This document shows, one piece after another, positions 1 through 6,359 of a stretch of 7,033 nucleotides of DNA. Under the pieces are notes generated by a model that was not told the origin of the DNA, did not search any database, and was given only the letters and a program-made list of their open reading frames with translations. Source of the DNA: DATILI01 sp035476635 (GTDB lineage: Bacteria > Pseudomonadota > Gammaproteobacteria > Burkholderiales > Burkholderiaceae_C). A program made the translations under genes and the position numbers. Position 1 is the first letter of the stretch. Every line of letters begins with the position of its first letter. The stretch covers positions 1 through 7,033 of the forward strand of contig DATILI010000348.1 in NCBI GenBank assembly GCA_035476635.1, read 5' to 3'.

Positions 1-875
1 ATGGTGCAGTCGTCGCACAGCGCGCGGATTTCTTCGGTGCCGTCGGTGCCGATCAATTCGCCCTCGGCAAAGACCTCGAAGCCGACCAGCGGGCGCACAA
101 AGCGGAATTCCTGGGTCTTGATGACCCAGGTCTGCAGCAAGTTATAGCGCCGCTGCGGCTCGGGCGGCGGCGCGGCGGCCGGCCGATCGACGAGGCCGAA
201 ATGGGCCAGGAAATCCTGGGCCACGGCAATCGCCAGGTCGCTTGAAGCACGCAGGAAATGCTGACCGCACTCCACCACCAAGGCAACGCCGGCGCTGCCG
301 GACTCCCCGTGACGGCCGTGCTGGATCAACGGGGTACCCGAGCCCAATCCGTCGGGCATGACCAGGTGCACGCTCGGGCGGCCAAGGGCCAATGCCGCGG
401 CACCATTGCGTTCGAATGCGGGGTAGACCCAGAATGGGGTCACGTCCTGGCTGGTGGAGTGGATGTCCAGAATATGGTCGGCCGCCGCCACGACAGGCCG
501 TAGCGCGCGGGCGCGGCGCAGCTCAGGGCTGTCTTGCGCGCCTTCCAGCGACTCGGGGGACCAGATGCGGTTGAGGTTGTGTACCAGTTGGCGGCTGTCG
601 AACGGCCGGGATGGGTCAAAGCTCTCGTAGGCCTGCACATTGGCAAAGCTCACGGTGAGCGTGCCGATTTGCGGGCGCACGCCGGTATCGAGCAAGTGGG
701 TGGCGGCAACCATGCCGCAAAACTCGTTGCCGTGAGTCAGTGCGTTGATCAGCACATGGGGCCCGGGCCTGCCGGATTCGAAGCGGTGCACGTAGTCGAT
801 GCCGACATTGCCCTTGCGGTAGGCAGACAAGTCGCGAGGCAGCACTTCGAAGACGGGCGTGGGCAGTGTCGTCAT
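1..875 (-). CDS. Aspartoacylase / succinylglutamate desuccinylase family zinc amidohydrolase (3' end outside window)
   Basis: Translation from the ATG at 875-873 stays open for 291 codons to the left edge, so the C-terminus is missing. The family removes the acyl group from N-acyl amino acids (N-acetylaspartate, N-succinylglutamate) with one zinc ion in a carboxypeptidase-like fold. Visible motifs fit this: THGNE at residues 47-51 (zinc ligands H48 and E51), HNLNR at 99-103, DIHST at 137-141 (third ligand H139), and VECGQH at 201-206, where E202 is the likely catalytic glutamate. All key residues are present, so the enzyme is probably active. The start is supported by AAGGTGA about five bases upstream. 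It lies 81 bp downstream of infA on the same strand and may be co-transcribed. The substrate cannot be assigned: no other arginine-succinyltransferase pathway gene is visible, so I do not call it AstE. Confidence 0.85.
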   Translation of the reverse strand, partial: MTTLPTPVFEVLPRDLSAYRKGNVGIDYVHRFESGRPGPHVLINALTHGNEFCGMVAATHLLDTGVRPQIGTLTVSFANVQAYESFDPSRPFDSRQLVHNLNRIWSPESLEGAQDSPELRRARALRPVVAAADHILDIHSTSQDVTPFWVYPAFERNGAAALALGRPSVHLVMPDGLGSGTPLIQHGRHGESGSAGVALVVECGQHFLRASSDLAIAVAQDFLAHFGLVDRPAAAPPPEPQRRYNLLQTWVIKTQEFRFVRPLVGFEVFAEGELIGTDGTEEIRALCDDCT

Positions 876-925
876 GGATCACCTTGGTGGAAACCCCCAA
901 GCGTAGCCGATCACGGACGGCGATT

Positions 926-949
926 GGGCGCCCCGCTGCCCCAGCGCCC
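926..949 (-). terminator. GC-rich hairpin between infA and the amidohydrolase gene
   Basis: GGGCGC at 926-931 and GCGCCC at 944-949 form a perfect 6-bp stem around a 12-nt loop, starting 8 nt past the infA stop on the minus strand. No T-run follows on either strand, so it is not a classical intrinsic terminator. It could attenuate read-through, protect the infA 3' end, or have no role. An overlapping GCTG/CAGC pairing competes with it. Confidence 0.25.
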
Positions 950-956
950 GGTTGGC

Positions 957-1208
957 TCAGCGCCGTGCCGGTGCCGGCCCCGGCCGTCCCGCGATGTGGC
1001 GGAACATGATGCGGCCCTTGGTCAGGTCATAAGGCGAGAGTTCCAGCGACACGTTGTCGCCGGCAATGATGCGGATGTGGTGCTTGCGCATCTTGCCGCC
1101 GGTGTAGGCGATCAACTCGTGCCCGTTGTCCAGCGTCACGCGAAAGCGCGAGTCCGGTAGCACTTCGGACACACGTCCGCGCATTTCGATCAGTTCTTCT
1201 TTGGCCAT
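957..1208 (-). CDS. infA: Translation initiation factor IF-1, C-terminally extended form
   Basis: This 83-residue protein is IF-1, an S1-type OB-fold protein that binds the 30S A site and assists IF-2 and IF-3 during initiation. Residues 1-70 line up without gaps with E. coli IF-1 as I recall it: MAKE at the start, NGH at 28-30, GKMRK at 38-42, IRI at 45-47, and SPYDLTKGRI at 58-67. E. coli IF-1 ends two residues after this point; here a 13-residue tail (71-83) rich in Gly, Pro, Ala and Arg replaces them. Burkholderiales commonly carry one 72-residue IF-1 in the ribosomal-protein cluster and a second, longer one elsewhere. With no ribosomal-protein genes nearby, this looks like the second copy, which is inference. 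AAGGAG eight bases before the ATG fixes the start. The 80-residue gene upstream ends 12 bases before it. Confidence 0.95.
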   Translation of the reverse strand: MAKEELIEMRGRVSEVLPDSRFRVTLDNGHELIAYTGGKMRKHHIRIIAGDNVSLELSPYDLTKGRIMFRHIAGRPGPAPARR

Positions 1209-1216
1209 GGTGTTTA

Positions 1217-1222
1217 CTCCTT
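1217..1222 (-). promoter_or_regulatory. infA Shine-Dalgarno overlapping the upstream stop codon
   Basis: On the minus strand AAGGAG lies 8 nt before the infA ATG. Its first two bases are the last two of the TAA stop (1223-1221) of the 80-residue gene. A ribosome terminating there would sit on the infA ribosome binding site, the usual layout for translational coupling. Confidence 0.7.
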
Positions 1223-1463
1223 AAACGGGAATGGCGGCGCCGTGGCGCTGGCCGATCCATTGCTTGCCTTCGGCGCAAGCGTACTCGGCGGCGCCCAGTT
1301 TGTCGCGGAACAGGCGGGTCAGGCGCAGTATGCGGTCGTGCGTGCCGCTGCCGGAGCCAGAGCGGATGGAGACCGAGCTGGCCCACCAGCCGTTTTCCAG
1401 CAGTTTGGGAAGGGGCGAGATCAGGTACTTGCCCACGGTGATGTTCTTGTCTGAATAGTTCAT
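1221..1463 (-). CDS. Small protein of unknown function coupled to infA
   Basis: An 80-residue soluble protein that I do not recognise as a named family. It has no signal peptide or transmembrane segment. Features seen: KYLISPLPKL at 12-21, a WWASSVSIRSGSGSGTHDR stretch at 26-44 that looks like a conserved core, then a charged segment RLTRLFRDKL at 47-56 and YACAEGKQW at 61-69. The mix of aromatic and basic residues would suit a nucleic-acid or ribosome contact, but this is only a guess. The start at 1463 has a modest TTGAG six bases upstream. In-frame ATGs at 1529 and 1574 would add 22 or 37 residues but are poorly placed: the first lacks a clear binding site and the second has AGGAG only one base away. 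The gene ends 12 bp before infA with its stop inside the infA Shine-Dalgarno, so its product is probably made together with IF-1. Confidence 0.7.
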   Translation of the reverse strand: MNYSDKNITVGKYLISPLPKLLENGWWASSVSIRSGSGSGTHDRILRLTRLFRDKLGAAEYACAEGKQWIGQRHGAAIPV

Positions 1464-1663
1464 GAATAGCTCAATGTGCTTCGCCGCAGCAGGCTTGGCG
1501 CCGCCACGGGTGATTGTTGTCGGAAACATAAGTCCGGCTAGCCAAGGCGCCGGTGCTTGCAAATCTGGCGGCATGCTCCTCGCGCAGAGGGCCGGATTTG
1601 CGTCTTGGTAACGAGCCCGCCCCGCAGGGGTCAGGCGCAAGGCCGTTTTTAGGGCCACCTGCG

Positions 1664-1692
1664 ATTGTACTACCTTGTTCTTCAAACTGAAG
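1664..1692 (-). promoter_or_regulatory. Probable sigma-70 promoter of the 80-residue gene and infA
   Basis: The minus strand carries TACAAT (1669-1664), a good -10 hexamer. The -35 region is poor: at 17-18 bp spacing the hexamers are CTTCAG or TCTTCA. That region lies within an inverted repeat, TCTTCA-AAC-TGAAGA at 1679-1693, which overlaps the lysR stop codon and could be an activator site. Transcription from here would give a leader of about 190 nt before the start at 1463. I see no other gene in the gap 1464-1681. Confidence 0.4.
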
Positions 1693-2641
1693 ACTGGGCC
1701 GGTGCATGCCCCTTCCATGGAGCATGTCGAGCGCCCTGCCCCAGGATACCCACCAGCGCTTCCTTGATCCACTGGATGCCCGCATCGCCGCTGGCGCGTG
1801 CGTCCCAGCACAGCAGCGCCTGATAAGTGGGTAGCGCAAACGGCAGGGGCTGGATGCGCAGTTTTTCCGCGTGGGCCTGGGCAACGCGAAATCCCAGCAC
1901 GGCTGCATGGTCGCTGTGCTGCAGCTGGTGGACGATCTGGCCGAAACTCGTGACCGCAAACTGGGCCAGCCGCTGGCGCCCCGCGCGCGCAAGGATGTCG
2001 TCGATGGTGTCGTCCAGGATCGAGGAGCCGTAGCCCAGGAAGATCTGCGGAATCTCGCAGAACAGGTCCAGGGTGACCGGCTCGCCAGCGCGCGGATGGT
2101 CGACGCGCATCGCGTAGACATACCGGTCTTCGTACAGCGTGACGCACTCCATGTCGCGCGGCCGCTTGATACGCGCGATCACCGCCAGGTCCAGATCCCT
2201 TTTTTGCAAACGCTCTGGAATGGACCAGGTGCCGGGGGGCTCCCAGACGATGCGGATGCCCGAGCCCGCAGCCGCGAGCAGACGGCCCAATTCAGGCAGG
2301 ATGCCGCGGCTGGCATGGTCCGAGCCGGCAATGCGGAAGATCCGGCTGGAGGTTGCGGGGTCGAATGGCTGTTCGGATTCGAGCAGCGCGGCGATGTCGT
2401 CCAGCACCTTTTCGATCGGAGGCGCCAGCGCCAAGGCACGAGGCGTCGGCGTCACGCCATGCGCGGTGCGGCTGAAAAGCGGGTCGTCGAAGGTCTCCCG
2501 CAGCCGACTCAGCGACGCGCTCACCGCAGGCTGGCTTAAAAACAATCTGGCCGCGGCACGTGAAACGCTGCGCTCGCGCATCAGCGCATCGAAGGTGCGC
2601 AGCATGCCGATGTCCAGGCTGCGGATATCACGCGGATTCAT
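1682..2641 (-). CDS. LysR-type transcriptional regulator
   Basis: At 319 residues this has the usual LysR-type length and layout. The N-terminal winged helix-turn-helix spans about residues 9-68, with the recognition region SVSRAAARLFLSQPAVSASL at 25-44 followed by DDPLFSR at 52-58 and a TPTPRA-type wing end at 64-69. The linker helix and the periplasmic-binding-protein-like effector domain follow from about 90 to 300. These proteins act as tetramers and respond to a small-molecule inducer, often an aromatic or organic acid. The N-terminal wording resembles the NodD/NahR/LinR branch of the family, an impression only. The gene diverges from the Bug receptor and Rieske oxygenase genes, so it most likely controls them and itself. 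Several out-of-frame minus-strand readings overlap it and are not genes. Confidence 0.93.
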   Translation of the reverse strand: MNPRDIRSLDIGMLRTFDALMRERSVSRAAARLFLSQPAVSASLSRLRETFDDPLFSRTAHGVTPTPRALALAPPIEKVLDDIAALLESEQPFDPATSSRIFRIAGSDHASRGILPELGRLLAAAGSGIRIVWEPPGTWSIPERLQKRDLDLAVIARIKRPRDMECVTLYEDRYVYAMRVDHPRAGEPVTLDLFCEIPQIFLGYGSSILDDTIDDILARAGRQRLAQFAVTSFGQIVHQLQHSDHAAVLGFRVAQAHAEKLRIQPLPFALPTYQALLCWDARASGDAGIQWIKEALVGILGQGARHAPWKGHAPAQSSV

Positions 2642-2691
2642 ATCTCATATCCAAACATTCGAATTGTGCTGCGCGTGGCGCCAGAGGCATC
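2638..2691. promoter_or_regulatory. Divergent control region between lysR and the Bug/Rieske genes
   Basis: This short AT-richer stretch separates the divergent genes. It has a tandem direct repeat of TCATATC (2638-2644 and 2645-2651), the first copy overlapping the lysR start codon, and a perfect 8-bp palindrome ATTCGAAT at 2657-2664. LysR-type regulators bind dyads of T-N11-A type in just such divergent gaps, so this is the natural operator. I cannot assign exact -10 and -35 elements. Confidence 0.5.
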
Positions 2692-2724
2692 ATGCAAAGG
2701 ATTGAACAACTACTGAGACAACCC

Positions 2725-3702
2725 ATGAACGCTCGCAGGAGAACCTTCGTCGGCGGCCTTGCCGCCCTGGCCAGCGCGCCCCTCCTGGCCCAGCCCACGC
2801 AGCCCTTTCCGAACAAGGTCATCCGCATTGTGCCCTTCGGCACTGGCGGCGGGCCGATCGACACACTGGCACGCGTGTACGCCGAGAAACTGCAACAGCG
2901 CTGGGGCCAATCGGTGATCGTGGATGCCAAGCCCGGCGCCAGCGGCATCATCGCTGCCGATTTCGTCGCCAAGTCGCTGCCCGACGGGCACACCGTGATG
3001 TTCACGCTACCGCTGACGCATGTGAACAACGCCATCCTGCAGCCCAAGCTCCCCTATGACCCGGTGAAAGACTTCAGCCCGCTCTCGCAGTTGGCCACGG
3101 GCGGGCCGATGCTGGTGGCACGCGCCAATGCGCCTTTCAACGATCTCAAGGAGTTCGTCGAGTTCGCCCGGAAGAGCCCCAAGCCCCTGAACTACGGCAC
3201 CTGGGGCAATGGCTCCACCGCGCACCTTTTCGGCGAACTGCTCAAACGGCAGACCGGCGCAAACCTTGTGCATGTGGCCTACAAGGCCGAAGCCGCGGCC
3301 CACAACGACCTGTTCGGCGAGGTGCTGGACTTTGCCTGGGCCAACCCATCCACGGCGCGGGCACAGACCCAGGGCGGCAAGATGAAGGCGCTGGGCATTG
3401 CCGGCACGCGCCGTGTCTCCACCATGCCCAATGTGACCACGTTCAACGAACAGGGCTTTCAAGGCTTTGACATTGACAGCTGGATTGGCGTGTATGCGCC
3501 GGCCAGGACGCCAGCGGTCATCGTGGAGGCCTGGACTGCCGCCCTGCGCGAAATCACACGCATGCCCGAGGTGTCGGCGCGCCTGACGGCCTATGGCTTC
3601 GAGCCGCTGGGTAATACACCGACGCAATTCATGGACCTGTACCGGGCCGACTACCCACGCATGGCCGAATTGATCAAGGCGGCCGGCGTGACGGCCGAGT
3701 AG
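2725..3702 (+). CDS. Bug-family tripartite tricarboxylate transporter substrate-binding protein
   Basis: A 325-residue periplasmic solute receptor of the Bug (TctC-like) family, which binds carboxylates and similar organic acids for tripartite tricarboxylate transporters or for sensing. An export signal covers residues 1-22: basic MNARRR, a hydrophobic stretch 7-21, and a probable cut after LLA. The RRTFV within it resembles a twin-arginine motif. Family signatures follow in order: IRIVPFGTGGGPIDTLAR at 33-50 with D46, KPGASG at 69-74, VAKSLPDGHT at 81-90, YDPVKDFSPL at 111-120, GNGSTAHLFGELLKRQTG at 161-178, and HVAYKAE at 183-189. No membrane TctA/TctB partners are present, which is normal for orphan Bugs. 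An in-frame ATG at 2692 with AGAGG upstream would add 11 residues; I prefer 2725 for a compact signal peptide. The oxygenase gene follows after 43 bp, so the ligand may be the oxygenase substrate. Confidence 0.93.
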   Translation: MNARRRTFVGGLAALASAPLLAQPTQPFPNKVIRIVPFGTGGGPIDTLARVYAEKLQQRWGQSVIVDAKPGASGIIAADFVAKSLPDGHTVMFTLPLTHVNNAILQPKLPYDPVKDFSPLSQLATGGPMLVARANAPFNDLKEFVEFARKSPKPLNYGTWGNGSTAHLFGELLKRQTGANLVHVAYKAEAAAHNDLFGEVLDFAWANPSTARAQTQGGKMKALGIAGTRRVSTMPNVTTFNEQGFQGFDIDSWIGVYAPARTPAVIVEAWTAALREITRMPEVSARLTAYGFEPLGNTPTQFMDLYRADYPRMAELIKAAGVTAE

Positions 3703-3745
3703 CGCGCCGCATCTGCAGCGCAAACATCATCAAGAGCGAACCCCC

Positions 3746-4960
3746 ATGAACGACACCACAGCCGAAACCCGGGCGCGCGTCATCCCCATCGCGCTGGATA
3801 CCGGCACGGCCTATGGCCGCCCCGTGCCTACCTACAAAAAGAACCTGACGGAAGTGGCCCCTGGCACGCCCATGGGCGAGTTGCTGCGCCGCTACTGGCA
3901 CCCCGTGGGCATGGCGCACGATGCCACCGACACACCGCGCAAAGTCCGTGTACTCGGTGAAGACCTGATCCTGTTTCGGGACAAGACAGGCCGGCCCGGC
4001 CTGGTGCACCCGCACTGCGCGCACCGCGGCGCATCGCTTTACTACGGCAAGGTGGACGAACGCGGCATCCGCTGCTGCTACCACGGCTGGCTGTTCGACG
4101 TGCAGGGCCATTGCGTGGAGCAGCCTTGCGAACCTGGCGGCGGCCGTGCGCGCGACAGGGTGCGCCTGCCCTGGTACCCGGTACAGGAGCTGTATGGCCT
4201 TGTCTGGGCCTACATGGGCCCGCCCGACAAAAAGCCGGTCCTTCCCCGCTACGAGTGCCTGGAAACGCTGGAAGAAGGCGAGTTCCTCGAAGCCGACGAC
4301 AACAGCATCGGCGGCGGCGGCCCGCAGATCATTCCCTGCAACTGGTTGCAGCACTATGAGAACCTGGTCGACCCGTTCCACGTGGTCATCCTGCACGCCT
4401 CATTCAGCGGCACCCAGTTTGTGGAGCAGATGGCCGTGATGCCCGAGGTCACCTGGGACTTGGCCAATCACAGCGTGCGCACCATTTCCATCCGCAAACT
4501 CGAGGGCGGCAAGACACTGCGCCGCATCAGCGAAGCCGGCCTTCCCACCTTGCGCGTGATACCGAGCCCGCGCATCGGCCGCCACGGCATGGTGGAGTCG
4601 CTCGGCTGGATACTGCCGATCGACGACCACAGCTTTCGCATCTACGTGGTGGGCCGCGTACGCGAACAAGGCGAGCTCTCCAGGATGCGCTCGCGCCTGA
4701 ATGGCAAGCTCTGGGAAGAACTCACCGAAGAAGAACACCGCCAGTTCCCCGGCGACTATGAAGCGCAGGTCAGCCAGGGTGCGATTGCTTCGCACTCCGA
4801 AGAGCACCTGGCCACCAGCGACCGCGGCATCGCGCTGCTGCGCCGGTTGCTGCGACAGCAACTCGACGCCATAGGGGAAGGAAAGGACCCGGCCGGCGTG
4901 CACTTCGACCCCGATGCACCGCCTGTGCACTTTTCTGCCGGCAATTTCCTGGAAGACTGA
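3746..4960 (+). CDS. Rieske [2Fe-2S] aromatic-ring oxygenase, alpha (catalytic) subunit
   Basis: A 404-residue oxygenase component of the phthalate 4,5-dioxygenase / vanillate O-demethylase-like group, which inserts oxygen into an aromatic substrate or removes a methyl ether, using electrons from a separate reductase. The N-terminal Rieske domain (about 45-160) holds the cluster ligands C91 and H93 (CAH) and C110 and H113 (CCYH, followed by GW). The catalytic domain has ENLVDPFH at 205-212 then H217: D209 is the bridging aspartate and H212 and H217 ligate the mononuclear iron. A carboxylate ligand is probably D359 in EHLATSDRG (353-361). All cofactor residues are intact and the length is normal for single-subunit (alpha-only) types. 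It is probably co-transcribed with the Bug gene 43 bp upstream. No ferredoxin/flavin reductase gene is adjacent, so the electron donor must be encoded elsewhere. Substrate unknown. Confidence 0.93.
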   Translation: MNDTTAETRARVIPIALDTGTAYGRPVPTYKKNLTEVAPGTPMGELLRRYWHPVGMAHDATDTPRKVRVLGEDLILFRDKTGRPGLVHPHCAHRGASLYYGKVDERGIRCCYHGWLFDVQGHCVEQPCEPGGGRARDRVRLPWYPVQELYGLVWAYMGPPDKKPVLPRYECLETLEEGEFLEADDNSIGGGGPQIIPCNWLQHYENLVDPFHVVILHASFSGTQFVEQMAVMPEVTWDLANHSVRTISIRKLEGGKTLRRISEAGLPTLRVIPSPRIGRHGMVESLGWILPIDDHSFRIYVVGRVREQGELSRMRSRLNGKLWEELTEEEHRQFPGDYEAQVSQGAIASHSEEHLATSDRGIALLRRLLRQQLDAIGEGKDPAGVHFDPDAPPVHFSAGNFLED

Positions 4961-5071
4961 CGCCTCCTGCCTGCAGGGCGTGTACGGCACCTGCGCGACC
5001 CGCGTGCTCGAACGCGAGCCCGAGCTGTGGGGCCGGGCCAGCCACGTTCGCTTATGCTGGCGACCGGGTGG

Positions 5072-5077
5072 CAAAAT
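5072..5077 (+). promoter_or_regulatory. Possible -10 element ahead of the SRPBCC gene
   Basis: The 167-bp gap 4961-5127 holds no gene I can support. CAAAAT at 5072-5077 is a tolerable -10 about 50 bp before the start at 5128, but no good -35 is visible (CGCTTA at 17-bp spacing). A 5-bp hairpin GCTCG-AACG-CGAGC at 5006-5019 lies in the same gap, with no T-run after it. The gene has its own strong binding site, so a separate promoter is likely somewhere here. Confidence 0.25.
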
Positions 5078-5127
5078 CGCCTGCCCTTTCCAACAACGCT
5101 CTTGCCTTAAAGAACAAGGAGACTCCC

Positions 5128-5598
5128 ATGGCCATTACCGTCAACATCGATCTGGGCTACGAATTCGAGGTCAAGGCCAAGGCGGCCGATGTATTCGCCT
5201 TGCTGTCGGACGTTCCCGCCTCGGTCAGCCACTTTCCCAAGGTCGAAAAACTCACCGACATGGGCGACGGCGTCTACAAATGGGAGATGGAGAAGGTCGG
5301 CACCGCTCAGGTCAACATCCAGACGATCTACGCCAGCAAGTACGTGAGCGACAAGGCCAAGGGCACCGTGAAGTGGACGCCGGTCAAGGGCGTGGGCAAT
5401 GCGCTGGTCGGCGGCAGCTGGGTGATTGCCGACAACAAGAAGTCCACCGCCATCGAACTCAAGATCCAGGGCACGGTGGACGTTCCCCTGCCTGGCTTGA
5501 TGAAGATGGTGGTTGCGCCCGTTGTCGAGGGTGAGTTCGAAAAGCTCGTAGACAAGTACATCGCCAACCTGATCAAGAAGTTTGGTGGCGAGGTCTAG
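5128..5598 (+). CDS. SRPBCC (START/polyketide-cyclase-like) family protein
   Basis: A 156-residue cytoplasmic protein with the layout of the SRPBCC ligand-binding fold: a first beta strand (about 2-14), helices around ADVFALLSDVPASVSHFP at 20-37, a run of strands from 41 to 118 (including YKWEME at 50-55 and GTVKWTPV at 79-86), and a long C-terminal helix 133-152 that closes the pocket. Members bind lipids, aromatics or polyketides, and some act as cyclases or chaperones; nothing here fixes the ligand. AAGGAG at 5116-5121, six bases before the ATG, selects this start over an in-frame ATG at 5068. It follows the Rieske oxygenase gene by 167 bp, but its strong binding site suggests an independent, well-expressed gene. 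Its TAG stop lies within a 7-bp hairpin. Confidence 0.85.
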   Translation: MAITVNIDLGYEFEVKAKAADVFALLSDVPASVSHFPKVEKLTDMGDGVYKWEMEKVGTAQVNIQTIYASKYVSDKAKGTVKWTPVKGVGNALVGGSWVIADNKKSTAIELKIQGTVDVPLPGLMKMVVAPVVEGEFEKLVDKYIANLIKKFGGEV

Positions 5599-5611
5599 GA
5601 GGCCCCTAGAC
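5593..5611 (+). terminator. Hairpin overlapping the SRPBCC stop codon
   Basis: GTCTAGG (5593-5599) and CCTAGAC (5605-5611) pair perfectly over 7 bp around a 5-nt loop, and the left arm contains the TAG stop codon (5596-5598). No T-run follows, so termination is uncertain; it could instead stabilise the 3' end of the message. TCTAGGA occurs again at 5619-5625. Confidence 0.35.
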
Positions 5612-5709
5612 GGTCAGCTCTAGGATTTGCGCCGCTATTAGAGCCCGCGCCCTACGGCGAACTGTGAAAATTTGGCGCATCCCTACTTTCTTTTCAACAG
5701 GAAATATCC

Positions 5710-6243
5710 ATGCGCACGCAATCCCTCTCCACCGTGACCACCGACCTGATCGAGTCCTATGGCAATACCGCCAGGAACGTCATCAACGCCTACCGTGCCA
5801 GCGGCGAGCGCGTCGCCGAATTCGTGGACCAGCGCTGGGACCGCGCACTGACCCAGTCCAGCGATCAGCTGGGCGCCGATGTGCGCAAGAATGCCCAAGC
5901 TCTGCACGACCTGCTCAACGGCTACTACAGCAAGAGCATCGCCCTGACTAGCGCCGGTGCCGATGCACTGGTCGACAAGGTGGTCGAACTCGCGGGCCAA
6001 GGCGTCACCCAGGTCGCCGCCAACGCCAGCCGCTTCGAAGAGCAAACCGGTACGGCAACGCTGAGCCAGCTCGCCCTGGCCGCCGTGCCCGCGGCCCTGG
6101 CGGTGAGCAAGGTCGCCAGCCAGATCGAACAGAAGTCCGGCCAACTCGCCGAAAAGATCGCCGGCGGCAAAGTCAAGGCCACGGTCGCATCCGTCAAGCG
6201 CGCTGCTGCCGCTGGCAAAGCCCGCGCGCGCAAAGCTGCGTAA
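5710..6243 (+). CDS. Helical phasin-like protein with basic Ala/Lys/Arg tail
   Basis: A 177-residue protein predicted from composition to be almost all helix. Residues 8-75 and 76-150 are long amphipathic stretches with few Pro or Gly. A hydrophobic Ala-rich patch, LALAAVPAALAV at 121-132, is too short and weak for a firm transmembrane call. The last 25 residues (153-177) alternate Ala with Lys/Arg and end in ARARKAA, like the tails of histone-H1-like bacterial proteins. Phasins coat polyhydroxyalkanoate granules, and some have such tails that contact DNA. The likeness is in composition and layout, not a motif match, so the role is a suggestion. AGGA at 5699-5702, seven bases before the ATG, supports the start. 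The 111-bp gap before it contains the hairpin at the SRPBCC stop codon and no clear promoter. Confidence 0.7.
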   Translation: MRTQSLSTVTTDLIESYGNTARNVINAYRASGERVAEFVDQRWDRALTQSSDQLGADVRKNAQALHDLLNGYYSKSIALTSAGADALVDKVVELAGQGVTQVAANASRFEEQTGTATLSQLALAAVPAALAVSKVASQIEQKSGQLAEKIAGGKVKATVASVKRAAAAGKARARKAA

Positions 6244-6251
6244 GCGGCACC

Positions 6252-6278
6252 GGGGCCCGTCGCCTGACCGGACGCCCC
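6252..6278 (+). terminator. Possible terminator hairpin after the phasin-like gene
   Basis: GGGGC (6252-6256) and GTC (6259-6261) pair with GAC (6271-6273) and GCCCC (6274-6278), leaving a CC bulge and a 9-nt loop, 9 bp past the stop codon. A second short dyad, ACGCG/CGCGT, follows at 6279-6297. Neither leads into a T-run, only CACTTTAT, so strength is doubtful. Confidence 0.3.
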
Positions 6279-6359
6279 ACGCGGCGCTCCGGCGCGTCAC
6301 TTTATGCCGTAACATTCCAGGTTGAGATTTCACTTTGCGAGACCAACCACGGAGGACCT

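Noticed and set aside
1615..1650. CCCC-GCA-GGGG hairpin followed at a distance by GTTTTT, as a plus-strand terminator
   Set aside because: The T-run is about 18 bases beyond the stem, and no plus-strand gene ends there.
1221..2147. A 308-codon minus-strand reading frame ending at the same stop as the 80-residue gene
   Set aside because: Its upstream two thirds read through lysR out of frame and through the intergenic gap; only the last 80 codons look like a protein.
3007..3723. Long minus-strand open frame of 238 codons opposite the Bug gene
   Set aside because: It is antisense to a well-supported Bug coding region. Long antisense frames are expected in GC-rich DNA, and the product shows no recognisable family motif.
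3674..5074. Two long minus-strand open frames opposite the Rieske oxygenase gene
   Set aside because: They mirror a gene with complete Rieske and iron-binding motifs, and their translations are repetitive His/Ala/Val-rich shadows.
4914..5534. Plus-strand 206-codon frame overlapping the end of the Rieske gene and the SRPBCC gene
   Set aside because: It overlaps two supported genes in another frame, and its Arg/Gly/His-rich translation is typical of shifted GC-rich coding DNA.
5671..5694. TTGGCGC followed by CTTTC, resembling a sigma-54 -24/-12 promoter before the phasin-like gene
   Set aside because: The -24 GG is present but the required GC at the -12 position and correct spacing is missing.
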